From: Taxillus chinensis
Lineage: Eukaryota > Streptophyta > Magnoliopsida > Santalales > Loranthaceae
Direction of reading: 5' to 3'
DNA: 64,000 nt
NCBI GenBank assembly: GCA_023512835.1
Contig: CM042089.1
Span: forward strand, 17,348,562-17,412,561
The translations under genes and the position numbers were made by a program. This document shows positions 44,678 to 57,041 of the stretch, in pieces (positions within the stretch are counted from its first letter, which is position 1; every line of letters begins with the position of its first letter). A model generated the notes under the pieces. That model searched no databases, was not told the origin of the DNA, and was given only the letters and a program-made list of their open reading frames with translations.

Positions 44678-47644
44678 TGTTGTACCCCATTTTGACCGGG
44701 TTAGATCGCAACTGTACTTTGCGAAGGACCACTAAGCGATAGAGGATGACATTCGGAGAACAATGCACTTGGCCACACTTGATTCCGAGGAGAAATGAAA
44801 TGATTATGACAAAAGTACCAAGTTGAATTAGACAACCGGTGGGCAGCCCACAATTTTATTAATAACTTCCCCGATACTTGTTGTAATCCAACAAAATCAA
44901 TTGCGTTGATTAGATAACATCTTTATCTATCATTTCCAATTGGTTTGAGAATATTCCAGGCTGTATTCAATTAGCTATGATTTTTCAAATTTGGCAACCA
45001 AACCTTGTACAAATTTGGGAGAGACAGCCAGTGCGCAGTGCACAATTTTACAAATAACTTTCCCACTACTTATTGGATATGAATAAAGTAAATTGAATTA
45101 GTTATATAACATTGTTATGTATCATCTCCAACTGGTTTGAGGGTAATCCGAGTTCTGTGCAATTAAGTATGAATTTTTGAATCAGACAGGCAAAATGCTC
45201 ACTTTATCATGTACCTTTGTGTGGTGTTTCCCACTTTTCTACTAAATAGCTGATCCTTTTGGAGTGATTCCACTTTCATACGATAGATAACATAATTTCG
45301 AGCAAAACAAGATCAATTTGGTCCTAATCCGAGCTCTGTGGAGAAAGTTATGAATTTTTGAAGTTACCTCATAAATCTATCAATTTTCCATGAATTTTGG
45401 TTCTTCATATGCATGTTTGTCCCACATTGCCAGTTTTGCTTCTACTTCGCCCAGTATATATACAAAGACACTCTCCTTACAGCAAGTGAGAACAAGAGAG
45501 TCCCAAGGAATCCCAAGTAGAGGCGCTATGTGGCAACCAAGCCCACACACGAAAATTTTTGGGGAAACCCAAATCCGGTGGTCAAACTTGGTCAAATCCG
45601 GACTAAGCCCAAATTCGACGGTCAAACTTGGTCAAATCCGGACAAAGCCCACTGATCCGGAATAAGCCCAAATCCGGTGGTCAAACTTGGTCAAATCCGG
45701 GCTAAGTCCACTGATCCAAAATAAGCCCAGATCCGGTGGTCAAACTCGGTCAAATCTGGAGTAAGGAATCTGGGCTAACCATCCACATGGAGTAAGGAAT
45801 TAGCATTGATATGGAGTAAGGAAATTAGAGCTGACAAATCTGGGCTAAACCAATTGATGTTGAATAAGGACCCACTGATGCTGAATAAGGACTCACTGAT
45901 GCGGAATAAGGACCCATTGATGCGGAATAAGGTCATTAGTGCGGAATAAGGACCTGTTAATGCGGAATTGTTAATGCGGAATAAGGACCTATTGATGCGG
46001 AATAAGGCCACTGATTCGGAATAAGCCCAGATCCGAAGGTCAAACCTGGTCAATAATTCCGAAAAACTCCAAAATAACTCTTCCACAAGGTCTGGAAAGA
46101 GCTTCAAAGCATCAGGACTCTGAAAAAGCCAGAAAAATCCTTTTAATGCATTAATTGTGATCAGCATCTTGGGGACTCCATTTTTAAGCATAAGGACAGG
46201 GAGCCTCCATAATTAAAATCCTCAGGACATCACAGTTGACCCTAGGGACTGCCTAGCAATTAATTCCCAACGGTGCTAATACATCCAGAAATGCATTCAA
46301 CCCATACCCAACAATGCGTCCAAATACAATGGGAGATTTAAATAATTCCAAGAAAATTATTTATTTGAGAAGTTATTTTCAGACACGGGAATAGGGAGCC
46401 ATAATGAAGTCTCGGGATATCCATTTGACTTGTTGGAAATATAAAAGGTGCAATTAATGCCTAGCCAACGGGTACTCCTTTACAAGCCTATAAATATACT
46501 GTCCCAGGAGGCAGACAGGTGAAGAAGATGAAAAATATCAGATCAAGGATCACGTATCAGAAGAGAAATTATTTCAGAGAGAGTAAAAAAGCAGGGAGAG
46601 AACATCTAAGGATCCTCAAGAGAAAAGACCCAGAATTGATCGTCCTCTTCCAACAGCAGAAGGGGTCAACGGGGAGGCCATCCAGTGGGAACATCATACA
46701 TCAATTATCAAAGGAGGCCCTTCAAAAGCAAGGAGCAAACAGTCTAGAAGTGTAGACGCAGATTCAAGGCGGGAAAAGGAAGCTGTATTTTTCTTTCTAA
46801 CACCTTGTGTTTTCATGGAGACTTTTTAAAGGAGGATCTCCAAGCTTGGCCATAAAAATGTACCCAGGTTTTTCTCTTTAATTTTTTCATATTTAAACTG
46901 TTAAGGCTTCTTTGCTCAAACGTTTTGAAGTGAACAGTTTCCTTTTTAACTCACATTCCTTTTTTCTTCAAAAATTAAAAAAGACAAGCAAAGAGTATGT
47001 TTTCTAGAAAAATTAAAATAGGGCCTAGGTGGCCATGAGAATTGAGCCCTAAATGCTCATATCCTAGTCTGCCTGGGGCAATATTAATTGTGGTAGTATT
47101 TCCATTTGAATTCAAATTATTTTTATTTTCTTTTCTAAAAAAGAAAGTTCACTTTTGTTTTCCTGAAAAACGCAATGCTGTCACATGGGCCTAGATCCCA
47201 CATTCTTTTTCTAAAATTATAATGTTCCTTTTTTTATTTATTAAAATCTCTTTTGTTGTTTTAAGGCCTAAATCCTAAAATCTTTCTTTTTCTTAAAATT
47301 AAAAATACAAAAAAACTCTTTTTTTGAATAAATAATAAAGCAAGCAAACACCCATAGATCAAGACTATGTACCAATTGTGGGCATTGTAGGGATGCAAGA
47401 GTTTTTCTTCCTTCCCCACACGTAACCGACTCCCAAACCTAATTTTCTGGAACCGTAGACCCTTTCTTTTTCTAGGTGCCCAATCACACCTTTAATTTGT
47501 TTGGTGGCGACTCTGTGTTTTTTCTTTTCTTTAATGGTTTGTGCGAGCCTTGTGCAGGGATGACTCTAGGATCAACGGAATGAACTAGCATGGAGTCCTT
47601 TTACAAAAGCCAGCAACGAGCCCGATCAAAAACGGGTGATGACA
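44678..47644 (+). repeat. 3' LTR of element F (2967 bp)
   Basis: It is collinear with 36997-39906, from TGTTGTACCCCA to AACGGGTGATGACA. The TATA box is at 46488-46498 and the 78-codon frame at 46519-46755. It is followed directly by the right target duplication CACGG. Confidence 0.9.
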
Positions 47645-47757
47645 CACGGATCATGGCCTTAGCGGCCCTAGCGATTTTCGCATTTTTCGCAACCAAGTTG
47701 TCGACTTGATCGCTAAGTTCCCCAACCACGAAGTTTACGGCTGTGAGACTCCCTTCT
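47645..47757 (-). pseudogene. gag: gag N-terminal piece of element E between F and G
   Basis: On the minus strand these 113 bases read as gag (LTAVNFVVGELSDQVDNLVA then KIARAAKAMI), a coiled-coil-like N-terminal part. They join to the element E gag at 36996 once element F and one CACGG are removed. The piece ends where copy G's 5' LTR begins (47758), so G inserted into the same gag gene. Confidence 0.8.
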
Positions 47758-50099
47758 TGTAAAGACTCGAATTTGGGTACTTTTGAGAGATAGCCATTCT
47801 ATGGGAATACAACTATCTGGATGGTAGTGTAGCCGTCGATGTGAGTATTTTGACTGTACTTGGGCCCGATTTCGAGTCGGGGCCCCATTTAACCCGATTA
47901 TTGTCTTTTTCGGGATTTATTGGTTGACTTTATGTTTGAGCAGTCATTTGCGTGTGATAATATCAGTCTAGTGTTGTGCTCATCATTTCGAGCGTTTTGA
48001 CTGTAGTTTGACTCAATTTGGAGTTCGGGGCCTTGGAGGTCATTTTTTGTGTTGGGAGGTCAATTATTGACTGGGTCAATGGTTGACTAGGTCAGTTGAT
48101 TGGCAGAAATATAAATAGCAGGAAAAGAAAGATATTTCATTTTTACGTTATCACGTTTGTGCGTTTGAGAGAGAGAGCTTGAGAGAGCTTGAGAGAGCTT
48201 GGAGGCCTTGGCAATTTGGGGCGATTTGGGTTCGTGGAGCTCAAAGATTCACTTTAAGTAGGTGTCCTTGAACTTCTTATCTCTCTCTTGTTTTGGATCT
48301 GCACGAATTTATCATGATTTATGAAATTGAGCATGAACCCTAGAATTTGGGGAAATCCAATTTTGGGTTAGATCTAATGGTTTAACATATGATCTGTGGT
48401 TAAGAACTGTTTTATATCAATGTGGATATATGTTTCTGTGATTTTGGGGTTGATTAACTGTGTTTTTCATGAGGGATGATAAGTCAACCATGGAAATCTA
48501 GGTTTAGATCTAGATTTTTGAAAATCTAAAATTTTATACGTGTTTCTGTTGTTTCTGCGCGATTTAGAGGCATTTTGGACGCATTTTGAGGTAAATATCG
48601 TAGTTTGTTGCGAAACAGGGGTGTTAGTGAGCGTTTAGGAGTTTCTGGGCGCGTTTCAGACGAAGAATAGGTGAAAACGACGATGAACAGTACCCTGGGC
48701 GCGTTCCAGAGTCGAAATGATGAAGACCCGAAGTTCTGGGTCGAAGGGTCATAGTTCGTAGCCTCGTAGTCCATAGTTCATAGCTCGAAGGTTTGTAGCT
48801 CGTAGCTCGAAGATTCGTAGTTCGTAGTTCGAAGGTTCGTAGTTCGAAGGTTCGTAGTTCGTAGAGTCGTAGTTCGAAGGTCGAAGATCGAAGATCCGCT
48901 TCGAGTCTTCGAGGTGCGCTACGCAGCTACGAGCCACTGCTATTTAAGTTACAATGTAAATAACGAAATACCCCCCATTTGGATTCAAAGAAAAATACTA
49001 GAAAAATTAATTCCCACTCTTTCAAAATGTGAAAATTGGGATTTTGTGTAAAATCTCAGAAAAACCCTAAAGTTCGTAGTGGTGACTTTTTGGAAAGTGG
49101 GGTTAGACATCTCAGAAAAATCCCCAAAAATCAGATTATCTTATTTATGATATGGGAACCCAATGCCGGGACTTTTGATTTCAAGAAAATAGCTGCTATG
49201 GGTACTTCCTTCATAAATCAAGGATTGAGGATTTACTTGTGAAGACTGACTATAGTTCTAAAGGAAATGTTAAGAATGACATGTCATACTAATGTTAGTA
49301 TGTTGGTGTGAGGTATTGGGGCATGGACTCCGTGACTTGTTTGGGTTCTCACTGTGAGGCTAAGGCCTATGTGGCCACTATGCCCGAGGCAGGCATATGC
49401 ACCGATGGCAGGCCTGTGTGGCGACTGTGGCCGGGCATATTGCGCTGTGGCTGGGGACCGACTAAGGCCTGAGTTGAGCCGTTGAGCTCGTGGAGCTAGG
49501 CCTGTGTGCCCTGAGCTGGGATCCCGTGGAGGATCGTGGACAAGCTGTCCTGTGTGGGCATGCTGGGTCCTGATGTTTGTTTGCAGGCTGAGTCCTGATG
49601 ATTGTGCACACTACACAGTGCACAAGTACACAGAGCATGTAGTATAGACTTGTATGTTTGCATGATGTGGAGTGTTGGGGTCACCTACTGAGCTTGTCGC
49701 TCACCCCTACTTGTTGTTTACCCCTTTTCAGGTGTGACCCGAGACTAATGGAAGACTTTCTTCTAGGAGGACGTGCCCACTACTCTGATGTATGATACAG
49801 TACTGTATTTTATATTTTAGTATGTGTTGTATCCCGGACATGGGTCCGTGGACAGTTGTATTTACATACTGTTTGTGATGTAATGTCTGTATGACTGTTT
49901 GACTTATCATATGGATGATGATGTATGGGAAAGTACAGGATTACCCTTGATGTATGACTGTACATGGTAACATATTTGAGATAGCACCCGCGGTGTAGTC
50001 TCTATTGGTGCTAGTCACCAACCCCTTGACTTTTTGGGTGCAGGCAAGGGGAAGTCATGTTCCTGGTTCCAGGTTTTCTTGGAATTCGGGGGCGTGACA
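47758..50099 (+). repeat. 5' LTR of element G (2342 bp)
   Basis: It starts TGTAAAGACTCG and ends GGGGGCGTGACA. It has a TATA box at 48109-48117 (ATATAAATA), short GA runs (48169-48200), the GTAGTTCGTAG array at 48740-48890, and the conserved end with AGCACCCGCGGTGTAGTC. This is the only complete 5' LTR of this family in the window. Confidence 0.92.
48109..48117 (+). promoter_or_regulatory. TATA box in Tekay-like LTR G
   Basis: ATATAAATA occurs in the context CAGAAATATAAATAGCAGG. The same context is kept in all five LTRs of the family (reverse at 9256-9264; 14531, 17791 and about 55891), which supports a promoter role. Confidence 0.65.
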
Positions 50100-50102
50100 A
50101 GT

Positions 50103-50114
50103 TGGTATCAGAGC
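50103..50114 (+). other. Primer-binding site of element G
   Basis: TGGTATCAGAGC, three bases after the LTR end, is complementary to plant initiator Met-tRNA. Confidence 0.9.
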
Positions 50115-50532
50115 ATGGTCTAGCGGACCTAGGTTAGTGAGGGATGGTTAATTGATTCTATGTGACTTGGAAAACTGTAGGGAGGGTGCCTAATCAACAC
50201 AATCCTTACATGTATTCTAGGTTATTTTGGTGTTAGTTAGATCATCCTAGGAGCATACATGGGGTGCATTTCTAGTGGTATAATTGTGTGCATATAGGGC
50301 ACTAGATTGTCTTTGTTTGTGATATGATTGCATTTGGTGCCAAGATGGCACGTGGCCGTGAGAGCCAGGACTTGATTGTGGTGTACCCTGAGGGGTGACA
50401 CGATGCTATATGCATGGTTGTGGACCTACGGGTCGTGTGGTGAGAACCTACGAGTCGAATGTGCCTTTGATGGCTGTTTATGCTAGCAGTGCTAGTGTTG
50501 ATCGTTTGTTGTTTGTTGTCGTGGCCAGTGTG

Positions 50533-52264
50533 ATGGCACCACCGAAGAGACCTGTCCAAGGCCAGGGCCCGGCAGAGGAGCCCACGATAGAGTCGGGGCA
50601 CCAGGGGCAGTAGAGCCCACAGCAGAGGTCATCAACTCCCGTTGTGGGACCTGATTTGGCTCAGGTGTTGATTCAGTTGCAGGAGGCCATGCAGGGTATG
50701 CAGGGCTCGATGAGGGATATGGTTAGAGAGGTGGATAAGATGAAGAGGCAGCAACAGCCTCAGCAGCCGCCACAGCCTCAGCAGCAGGAGGCGAGGGTGG
50801 TGCAGGATGTGCACTAGCAGGAGGTCGTGATAGAGCCAGCACGACGAGGAGTGGACTGGCCGCACGTTTTGAAACATGCACCCAGGACTTTTGAGGATGG
50901 TTCGCGGCCAGAGGTAGCCGAGGACTGGATTAGATGGACAGAGGACATCTTTGAGATGATTGGGGTGCCAGATGAGGAGCGGGTGCGAGTGGCGACGCAC
51001 TATCTGTTGGGTATCCCACGCAGGTGGTGGGAATCCACTAGAGCTGTCCATGGCAGTCAGATGAGTTGGAGAGAGTTTGTTGAGTGCTTTTTTGGGGAGT
51101 ATTTTCCCAGCTTGGTACAGTATGCCGGACGGAGAGAGTATTATGAGCTTCAACAGGGTGGCCAGACTGTGGGTGAGTATGTGCAAGCCTTCACAGATTT
51201 AGGGTGGTTTGCTCTTGAGGCTTGGGAAAAGGAAGTTCGTAAGATGCAGGATTTTATTCAGGGCTTGAGGCCATCTCTGAAAAGACAGTTGGAACCGATG
51301 CAGTTGACCAGCTACCGGGAGGCGGTCGACAAGGCGCTCATTATTGAGCAAGGTCAGGATCAGGCGAGAGCCCAGAGGCCGGGCGGTTCGGCAGGTCCGG
51401 GCAAGAAGAGACAGAGTGGGGAGAGCAGTGTTGCTCAGCCTGAGAGGAGGCAGGTGCAGAGGGTTTCCAGCCAGGCGGTGGGACCCCGTGAGAGTTCAGC
51501 CAGCAGGAGGCCAGGTACCTGTTGGAGTTGTGGTTTGATCGGGCATGTCTCGAGAGACTGCCCAAGGAAAAAGATGACCTGTTTCCGATGCGGGAAAGTG
51601 GGGCATGGAGCTAGGGAATGTGTTATCCTTAGCTCAACCAGCAGTGTAGGCCCTCATTCGAGAAATCAGGGACAGAGGAGTGGGGCTCCGTCTCAGAGGA
51701 CAGTGCCGCCGGCACAGAGCACGCAGACGCGACCTGCGGTGCAGCAGCCTCAGCGGGAGGCACAGGGTCATGTTGATCAGTGGGGCAAGGCCCCAATGGG
51801 CCAGGCTAGCGGCAGTGGACCACGAGGGATGACTTTTGCCCTTACCAGCAAAGAGGCAGAGGTTCCACTAGTGGACGAGGCAGGAGCAGGGCCTTCAGTG
51901 GTGAGAGGTACCATCATCATTTCTCATACTATTTGTTCAGTTTGGATTGATACTGGTGCTACCCATTCTTTTATTTCGTATGCTACGGTGGTTGGATTGG
52001 AGTTAAACTAGGACACAGTTAGCCAATCTCTGATGGTTGCTTCACCTTTGGGTGGAATTGTGATACTCGAGAATATCTGTCGTGCTTGTCAAGTAACATT
52101 TGGGGGTGTTAACCTGATGTGTGATTTGTATGTCATGGAGTTAGATGATTTTGATGTTATCCTGGGTATGGACTGGTTGGTCTCCGTCGAGGCCAAGATT
52201 GCTTGTTTTCGACAACGTATGACATTCCTCACGCCTAGAGGGTACACGGGGTATCTTTGTGGGT
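50533..52264 (+). pseudogene. gag: gag-protease of element G, three stops
   Basis: One frame runs from ATGGCACCACCG (50533) through gag into the protease, broken by TAG at 50611, TAG at 50815 and TAG at 52009. Gag has RWWEST, WREFVECFFGEYFP and two CCHC knuckles, CWSCGLIGHVSRDC and CFRCGKVGHGAREC (about 51517-51615). The gag/protease boundary is read through (CAG where copies A and B have TAG). The protease keeps DTGATHSFIS (near 51950) and ILGMDWLVSVEAKIACF (near 52160). The frame ends at 52264 and pol continues in another frame from about 52259. The stops at 50611, 50815 and 52009 fit C-to-T decay of CAG or CAG-like codons. Confidence 0.88.
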
Positions 52265-53655
52265 GAGTGGACTGAGGAGGCATGCAGGTTGGGACCATTG
52301 AGGCATGGGTGGGGTGATGTGACCCACCAGCTAGCCAGCTTGACGTTGATTGACAGGACGAGAGAGGGGAAGGCTGTTTTGCCACCCATTGTAGATCAGT
52401 TCCCGGATGTCTTTCCCGAGGATTTGGTCAGTTTGCCACCCGCGAGGGAGGTAGATTTTTCGATCGAGTTGTTGCCAGGGACAACACCGATCAGGTTAGC
52501 GGCCTACAGGATGGCACCGACAGAGCTTAGAGAGCTCAAGAGACAGATAGATGACCTATTGGCACGAGGCTTTATCAGGTAGAGTAGCTCACCGTGGGGC
52601 GCTCCAGTGTTGTTTGCCAAGAAGGCGGATGGTTCACTTCCGCTGTGTATAAACTACCGGAAGCTGAACCAGGTGATTGTGAAGAACAGGTATCCATTGC
52701 CGAGGATCGATGACCTGTTCGATCAGTTTCGAGGTGCGAGATGGTTTTCCAAGATAGACTTGCGATCTAGATACCATCAGTTGAGGGTTAGGGAGGAAGA
52801 TATCCCTAAGACTGCGTTCAGTTGTCGTTATGGGCATTATGAGTGGCTTGTGATGCCGTTCGGGCTCACGAATGCTCCAGCAGTGTTTATAGGATTGATG
52901 AACCATGTGTTTGCTCCATATTTAGATATGTTCATTGTGGTGTTCATTGATGATATTTTGGTCTATGCAGCGACCAAGAGGGAGTAGGAGGAGCATTTGC
53001 AGGTTGTATTGCAGACCTTGCGAGAGCACCGGTTGTATGCGAAGTTCACAAAATGTGGCTTCTGGTTGCAACAGGTGCACTTCTTGGGGCATGTGGTATC
53101 TTCGGAGGGTATCACAGTGGATCCTGAGAAGATTGAGGCAGTCATGTCATGGAAGAGGCCCACGAATGTGTTTGAGATTCGTAGCTTCCTTGGTTTGGCA
53201 GGCTACTATCGGAGGTTCGTGGAGGATTTTTCCCGGTTAGCAGCTCCTATGACACACTTGACTAGGAAGGGAGTTCCTTTCGTTTGGTCTGATGCGTGTG
53301 AGAGTGCTTTCATGGAGCTGAAGGCACGATTGACCTCAACACCTATCTTGATTCTCCCACAGGAGGGTATGCCTTTCGAGGTGTATTGTGATGCTTCTAG
53401 GGTGGGACTTGGTTGTGTGTTGATGCAGACTCGGCAGGTGATTGCTTGTGGATCTAGGCAGTTGAGACCACATGAGCAAAACTATCCCATGCATGATTTG
53501 GAGTTGGCTGCAGTGATCTTTGCACTTAAGAGCTGGCAGCATTATCTCCTTGGGGAGAAGTTTGTGGTGTATACGGACCACAAGAGCTTGCAATATATCT
53601 TCTCTCAGCGAGACCTGAACCTTAGGCAGAGGCGGTGGGTGGAGTACTGCGCGTT
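52259..53655 (+). pseudogene. pol: Reverse transcriptase and RNase H of element G
   Basis: The segment copies element RNA into DNA and removes the RNA strand. RT shows [18 protein letters not shown] (near 52400), a TAG after RGFIR (52580), [44 protein letters not shown] (near 52855) and the catalytic FIDDILVY (near 52950). A TAG follows at 52985. The thumb ([19 protein letters not shown]) leads to RNase H with [21 protein letters not shown] and QRRWVEY. Near 53648 a small deletion shifts the frame (CTGCGCGTTCGG against the CTGCAGCAGCTTCAG of copy B). Confidence 0.88.
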
Positions 53656-55285
53656 CGGTTTGATATGATATACACCCCTGGGAAGGGTAATGTGGTGGCA
53701 GATGCTCTGAGTAGGAAGAGCAGGGCCATGGTGGCCCATTGTGCCATTAAGGAATGGGAGATGATGGGTCAGTTGGCAGCGATGAGGTTGCAGATGGTGA
53801 CCAGCGAGGGGCGAGGGATCCTCAGTGTTGTTGTCCCAGTCCCTAATTTACACCGTAGGATCATAGAGGATCAGCTAGGGGACATTGATTGTGAGGCCAT
53901 CCAGGATAGGATTCAAACTGGGCAGGCACCTTCTGATTGGACTGAGGATGCAGAGCATGTGCTGCGGTATAGGGGTAGATTGATAGTTCCCACTTCTCTT
54001 CAAGAGGAGGTTCTTCGGGAATTTCACCAGTCGAGGTTAGTTGTACATCCTGGTGGGACCAAGATGTACCATGCCGTGAGGAGGCAGTTTTGGTGGCCAG
54101 GCCTGAAGAAGTCCGTTGCTGATTTTGTGAGGAGGTGTTTGACCTGTCAGCAGGTCAAGGCAGAGCACCTGAGATCAGCTGGTGAGTTGCAGTCATTGCC
54201 AGTGCCAGAGTGGAAATGGGACCACGTGACCATGGATTTTGTCACTGGACTTCCTCATTCCAGGGGACACGACACGATATGGGTAGTTGTCGACCGGTTG
54301 ACCAAATTGGCGCATTTTATTCCGATTCGAGAGCAGACCAGTGAAGACTTTAGGACAGAGGTATATTGATGTTATTGTGCGGTTGCATGGAGTCCCATTG
54401 TCTATTGTATCTGATCGAGATTCGAGGTTTACATCTCAGTTTTGGAGATAATTGCAGCGAGCTTTGGGTACCAGGGTGAACCTGAGTACAGCTTTTCATC
54501 TGCAGACAGACGGTCAGTCAGAGCGGACGATTCAGACGCTCGAGGATATGTTGCATGCCTGTGTCCTAGATTTTAGAGGTTGTTGGGAGACTCACCTTCC
54601 TTTGGTGGAGTTCTCTTACAACAACAGTTATCATCAGGCCACGATTAGGATGGCACCGTATGAGGCGTTGTATGGGCAGCCTTGTAGATCACCCTTGAGT
54701 TGGGCACAAACGGGAGAGACAACAGTTCTCGGTCCCGATATGGTTCGAGAGACCACAGAGATAGTGTAGCTGATTCGACAGCGCATGTTAATAACGTAGA
54801 GTAGGCAGAAGTCCTATGCGGACCAGAGGCGTCGACCTTTGCAATTTGAGGTGGGTGACCGGGTATTTTTGCGGGTTTCGCCGCGTCGAGGGCATCGGAG
54901 GTTTGGACATGGATCCAAACTCTCCCCTCGTTTTGTGGGGCTATTTGAGATTGTTGCCACCGTGGGCGCAGTGGCTTACCGATTAGCTTTGCCACCAGAG
55001 TTGGCGCGAGTACGTGATGTGTTTCATGTGTCTCAGTTGAGACGGTATCACCCTGATCCTTCTCATGTATTGGACTATCACGAGATAGACTTGGCTGATG
55101 ATGGTGCCGTTGTTGAGATGCCGACACAGATTTTGGACCGGCGGGAGTAGGTCTTGCAAGGCAAGACGATCCCACTGGTCCGGGTGTTATGGCGACATCG
55201 TGGCATGGAGGAGCAGACTCGGGAGAAAGAGAGCCAGATGCGGGTTCTTCATCCTGAGCTGTTCGAGGACGATTAGTCCTGAGGT
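53656..55285 (+). pseudogene. pol: Integrase with chromodomain-like tail, element G
   Basis: It starts in the RNase H tail (NVVADALSRK near 53690). The integrase zinc region (FHQSRLVVHPGG, CLTCQQVKAEH), the core Asp in DFVTGLPHSRGHDTIWVVVD, the second Asp in [12 protein letters not shown] (near 54415) and the Glu in DGQSERTIQTLEDML are all recognisable. A frameshift near 54335 and stops at about 54449 and 54767 break it. The C-terminal part (54839-55150) has DRVFLRVSPRRGHRRFG, SPRFVGLFEI and VFHVSQLRRYHPDPSHVL, followed by the chromodomain-like ILDRRE...TIPLVRVLWRHRG with one stop at 55148. Confidence 0.88.
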
Positions 55286-55535
55286 GGGGAGGATTTGAGG
55301 ACCTTCCCTGAGGTATGAGTTATGTTTATGCATTTGTTTTGCATATGTTGTTTGAGATGTGATTTAGCTCATTATTGTTGGATCTTGTGCCCAATGCGGG
55401 TTCTGTTTGGCTTGTTGTGCATTGCCTTGCACATGTGTGATCAGTGATCATGTTTTATGTTTTGTTGTTGGGACATTGAGCTTGAATTTTGTTGTCCTTT
55501 GGGCATGTGTTTTATTTTCGAGAACGAAAAGTCCT

Positions 55536-55548
55536 AAGGTGGAGAGGA
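55536..55548 (+). other. Polypurine tract of element G
   Basis: AAGGTGGAGAGGA stands directly before the 3' LTR start TGTAAAGACTCG. Confidence 0.85.
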
Positions 55549-56491
55549 TGTAAAGACTCGGATTTGGGTAGTTTTGAGAGATAGCCATTCTATGGGAATG
55601 CAACTATCTGGACGGTAGGGTAGCTGTCGATGTGAGCATTTTAACTGTACTTGGGCCCAATTTCGAGTCGGGGCCCCGTTTGTTGACTTTCTCGGGGTTT
55701 ATTGGTTGACTTTCCATTTGAGTGGTCATTTGTGTGTGATAATATTAGTCTAGTGTTGTGCTCATCATTTCGAGCGTTTTGACTGTAGTTTGACTCAATT
55801 TGAAGTTCGGGGCCTTAGAGGTCAATTTTTGTGTTGGGAGGTTAATTATTGACTGGGTCAATGGTTGACTAGGTCAGTTGACTGGCAGAAATATAAATAG
55901 CAGGAAAAGAAAGAGATTTCATTTTTACGTTATCACGTTTGTGCGTTTGAGAGAGAGAGCTTGAGAGAGCTTGGAGGCCTTGGCGATTTGGGGCGATTTG
56001 GGTTTGTGGAGCTCAAAGATTCACTTCAAGTAGGTGTCCTTGAACTTCTTATCTCTCTCTTGTTTTGGATCTGCACGAATTTATCATGATTTATGAAATT
56101 GAGCATGAACCCTAGAATTCGGGGAAATCCAATTTTGGGTTAGATCTAATGGTTTAACAAATGATCTGTGGTTAAGAACTGTTTTATATCATTGTGGATA
56201 TATGTTTCGTGATTTTGGGGTTGATTAACTGTGTTTTTCATGAGGGATTATAAGTCAACCATGGAAATCTGGGTTTAGATCTAGATTTCTGAAAATCTGG
56301 AATTTTATACGTGTTTCTATTGTTTCTGCGCGATTTAGAGGCGTTTTGGACGCGTTTTGAGGTAGATATCGTAGTTTGTTGTGAAACAGGGGTGTTAGTA
56401 AGCGTCTAGGAGTTTCTGGGTGCGTTTCAGACGAAGAACAGGTGAAAATGACGATGAACAGTACCCTGGGCGCGTTCAGAGTCGAAATGAT
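55549..56491 (+). repeat. 3' LTR of element G, first 943 bases, split by hAT
   Basis: It is collinear with 47758-48727 up to GTCGAAATGAT, then stops abruptly. In the 5' LTR the next bases are GAAGACCCG; here a hAT end begins. The rest of the LTR is expected right of the window. Confidence 0.9.
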
Positions 56492-56740
56492 TAGGCCTGT
56501 AAATGAGCCGATACACTCGACAGCTCGCTTGATACTCGCTCGGGTAAACTCGATTCGGAATCGAGTTCGATACTGTTGAAGTTCGCTTGTTACTGTTGAA
56601 GCTCGCTCGATTAGTTAGCGATACATACCCGGCTCGCTTCGATTAAGCTCGATGAGGGCTCGTAGGTTCGACTCGTTTAAATCGAATTTTTTTATAGCTC
56701 GCTCGAATCGTTTAAAGCTCGATGGCTCGTTTAAGAACTT
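56492..56740. repeat. hAT terminal and subterminal GCTCG-rich region
   Basis: The stretch contains at least nine copies of GCTCG or CTCGCTCG in both orientations (CAGCTCGCTTG, AAGCTCGCTCG, CGGCTCGCTTC, TAGCTCGCTCG, GATGGCTCGTTT). Clusters of short motifs next to the terminus are the usual transposase binding sites of plant hAT elements. Confidence 0.7.
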
Positions 56741-57041
56741 ATAATTATTTAATAAATAAATATTAGTAATTTTTAAAAATTGAAAATTGAAAATAAATTA
56801 TTATGTTAGACTAAAATTATTATGCTCGTTTATTATTATTTAAATTATTTTAAAATTTTTAATTTTTTAAATTATTAAATTTAAATATTAGCATAGAAAT
56901 ATTATTTCACTTGAGTTGTCGGCAGTCGCACGACTCGCACACGTTACGCTAGGTTGAACTGAGCAGAGCGTCTTCCCCCCACCCCACGTCTCATTTTCTT
57001 CAACATCTCTCCAGCCCGTCAATCTCTACTGGAAGGCCATC

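Larger units (their letters stand above)
36997..47644 (+). mobile_element. Element F: Tat-type TR-GAG retrotransposon, complete, 10.6 kb
   Basis: It has LTRs of 2910 and 2967 bp, a perfect 5-bp target duplication CACGG, a primer site (TGGCGACTCTGCTGGGGA), a polypurine tract (AAAGAGGGGCAGC) and a 4.8-kb interior that encodes only gag. No protease, RT, RNase H or integrase motif is visible. The gag and the primer site are of the Tat/Ogre lineage, and the 38-bp tandem array before the 3' LTR is also typical of that lineage. The element is therefore non-autonomous and must have borrowed pol from a relative. Confidence 0.9.
47758..56491 (+). mobile_element. Ty3/gypsy element G (Tekay/Del-like), most complete copy
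   Basis: It has a 5' LTR, primer site, gag, protease, RT, RNase H, integrase with chromodomain-like tail, a polypurine tract and a 3' LTR that is cut at 56491 by a hAT transposon. It is the reference for reading copies A and B. It sits in the gag gene of element E. The left flank is CTTCT; the right flank lies outside the window. Confidence 0.9.

Noticed and set aside
50103..50114. tRNA gene at the TGGTATCAGAGC site
   Set aside because: It is only the complement of a tRNA 3' end, i.e. a retrotransposon primer site; no cloverleaf surrounds it.
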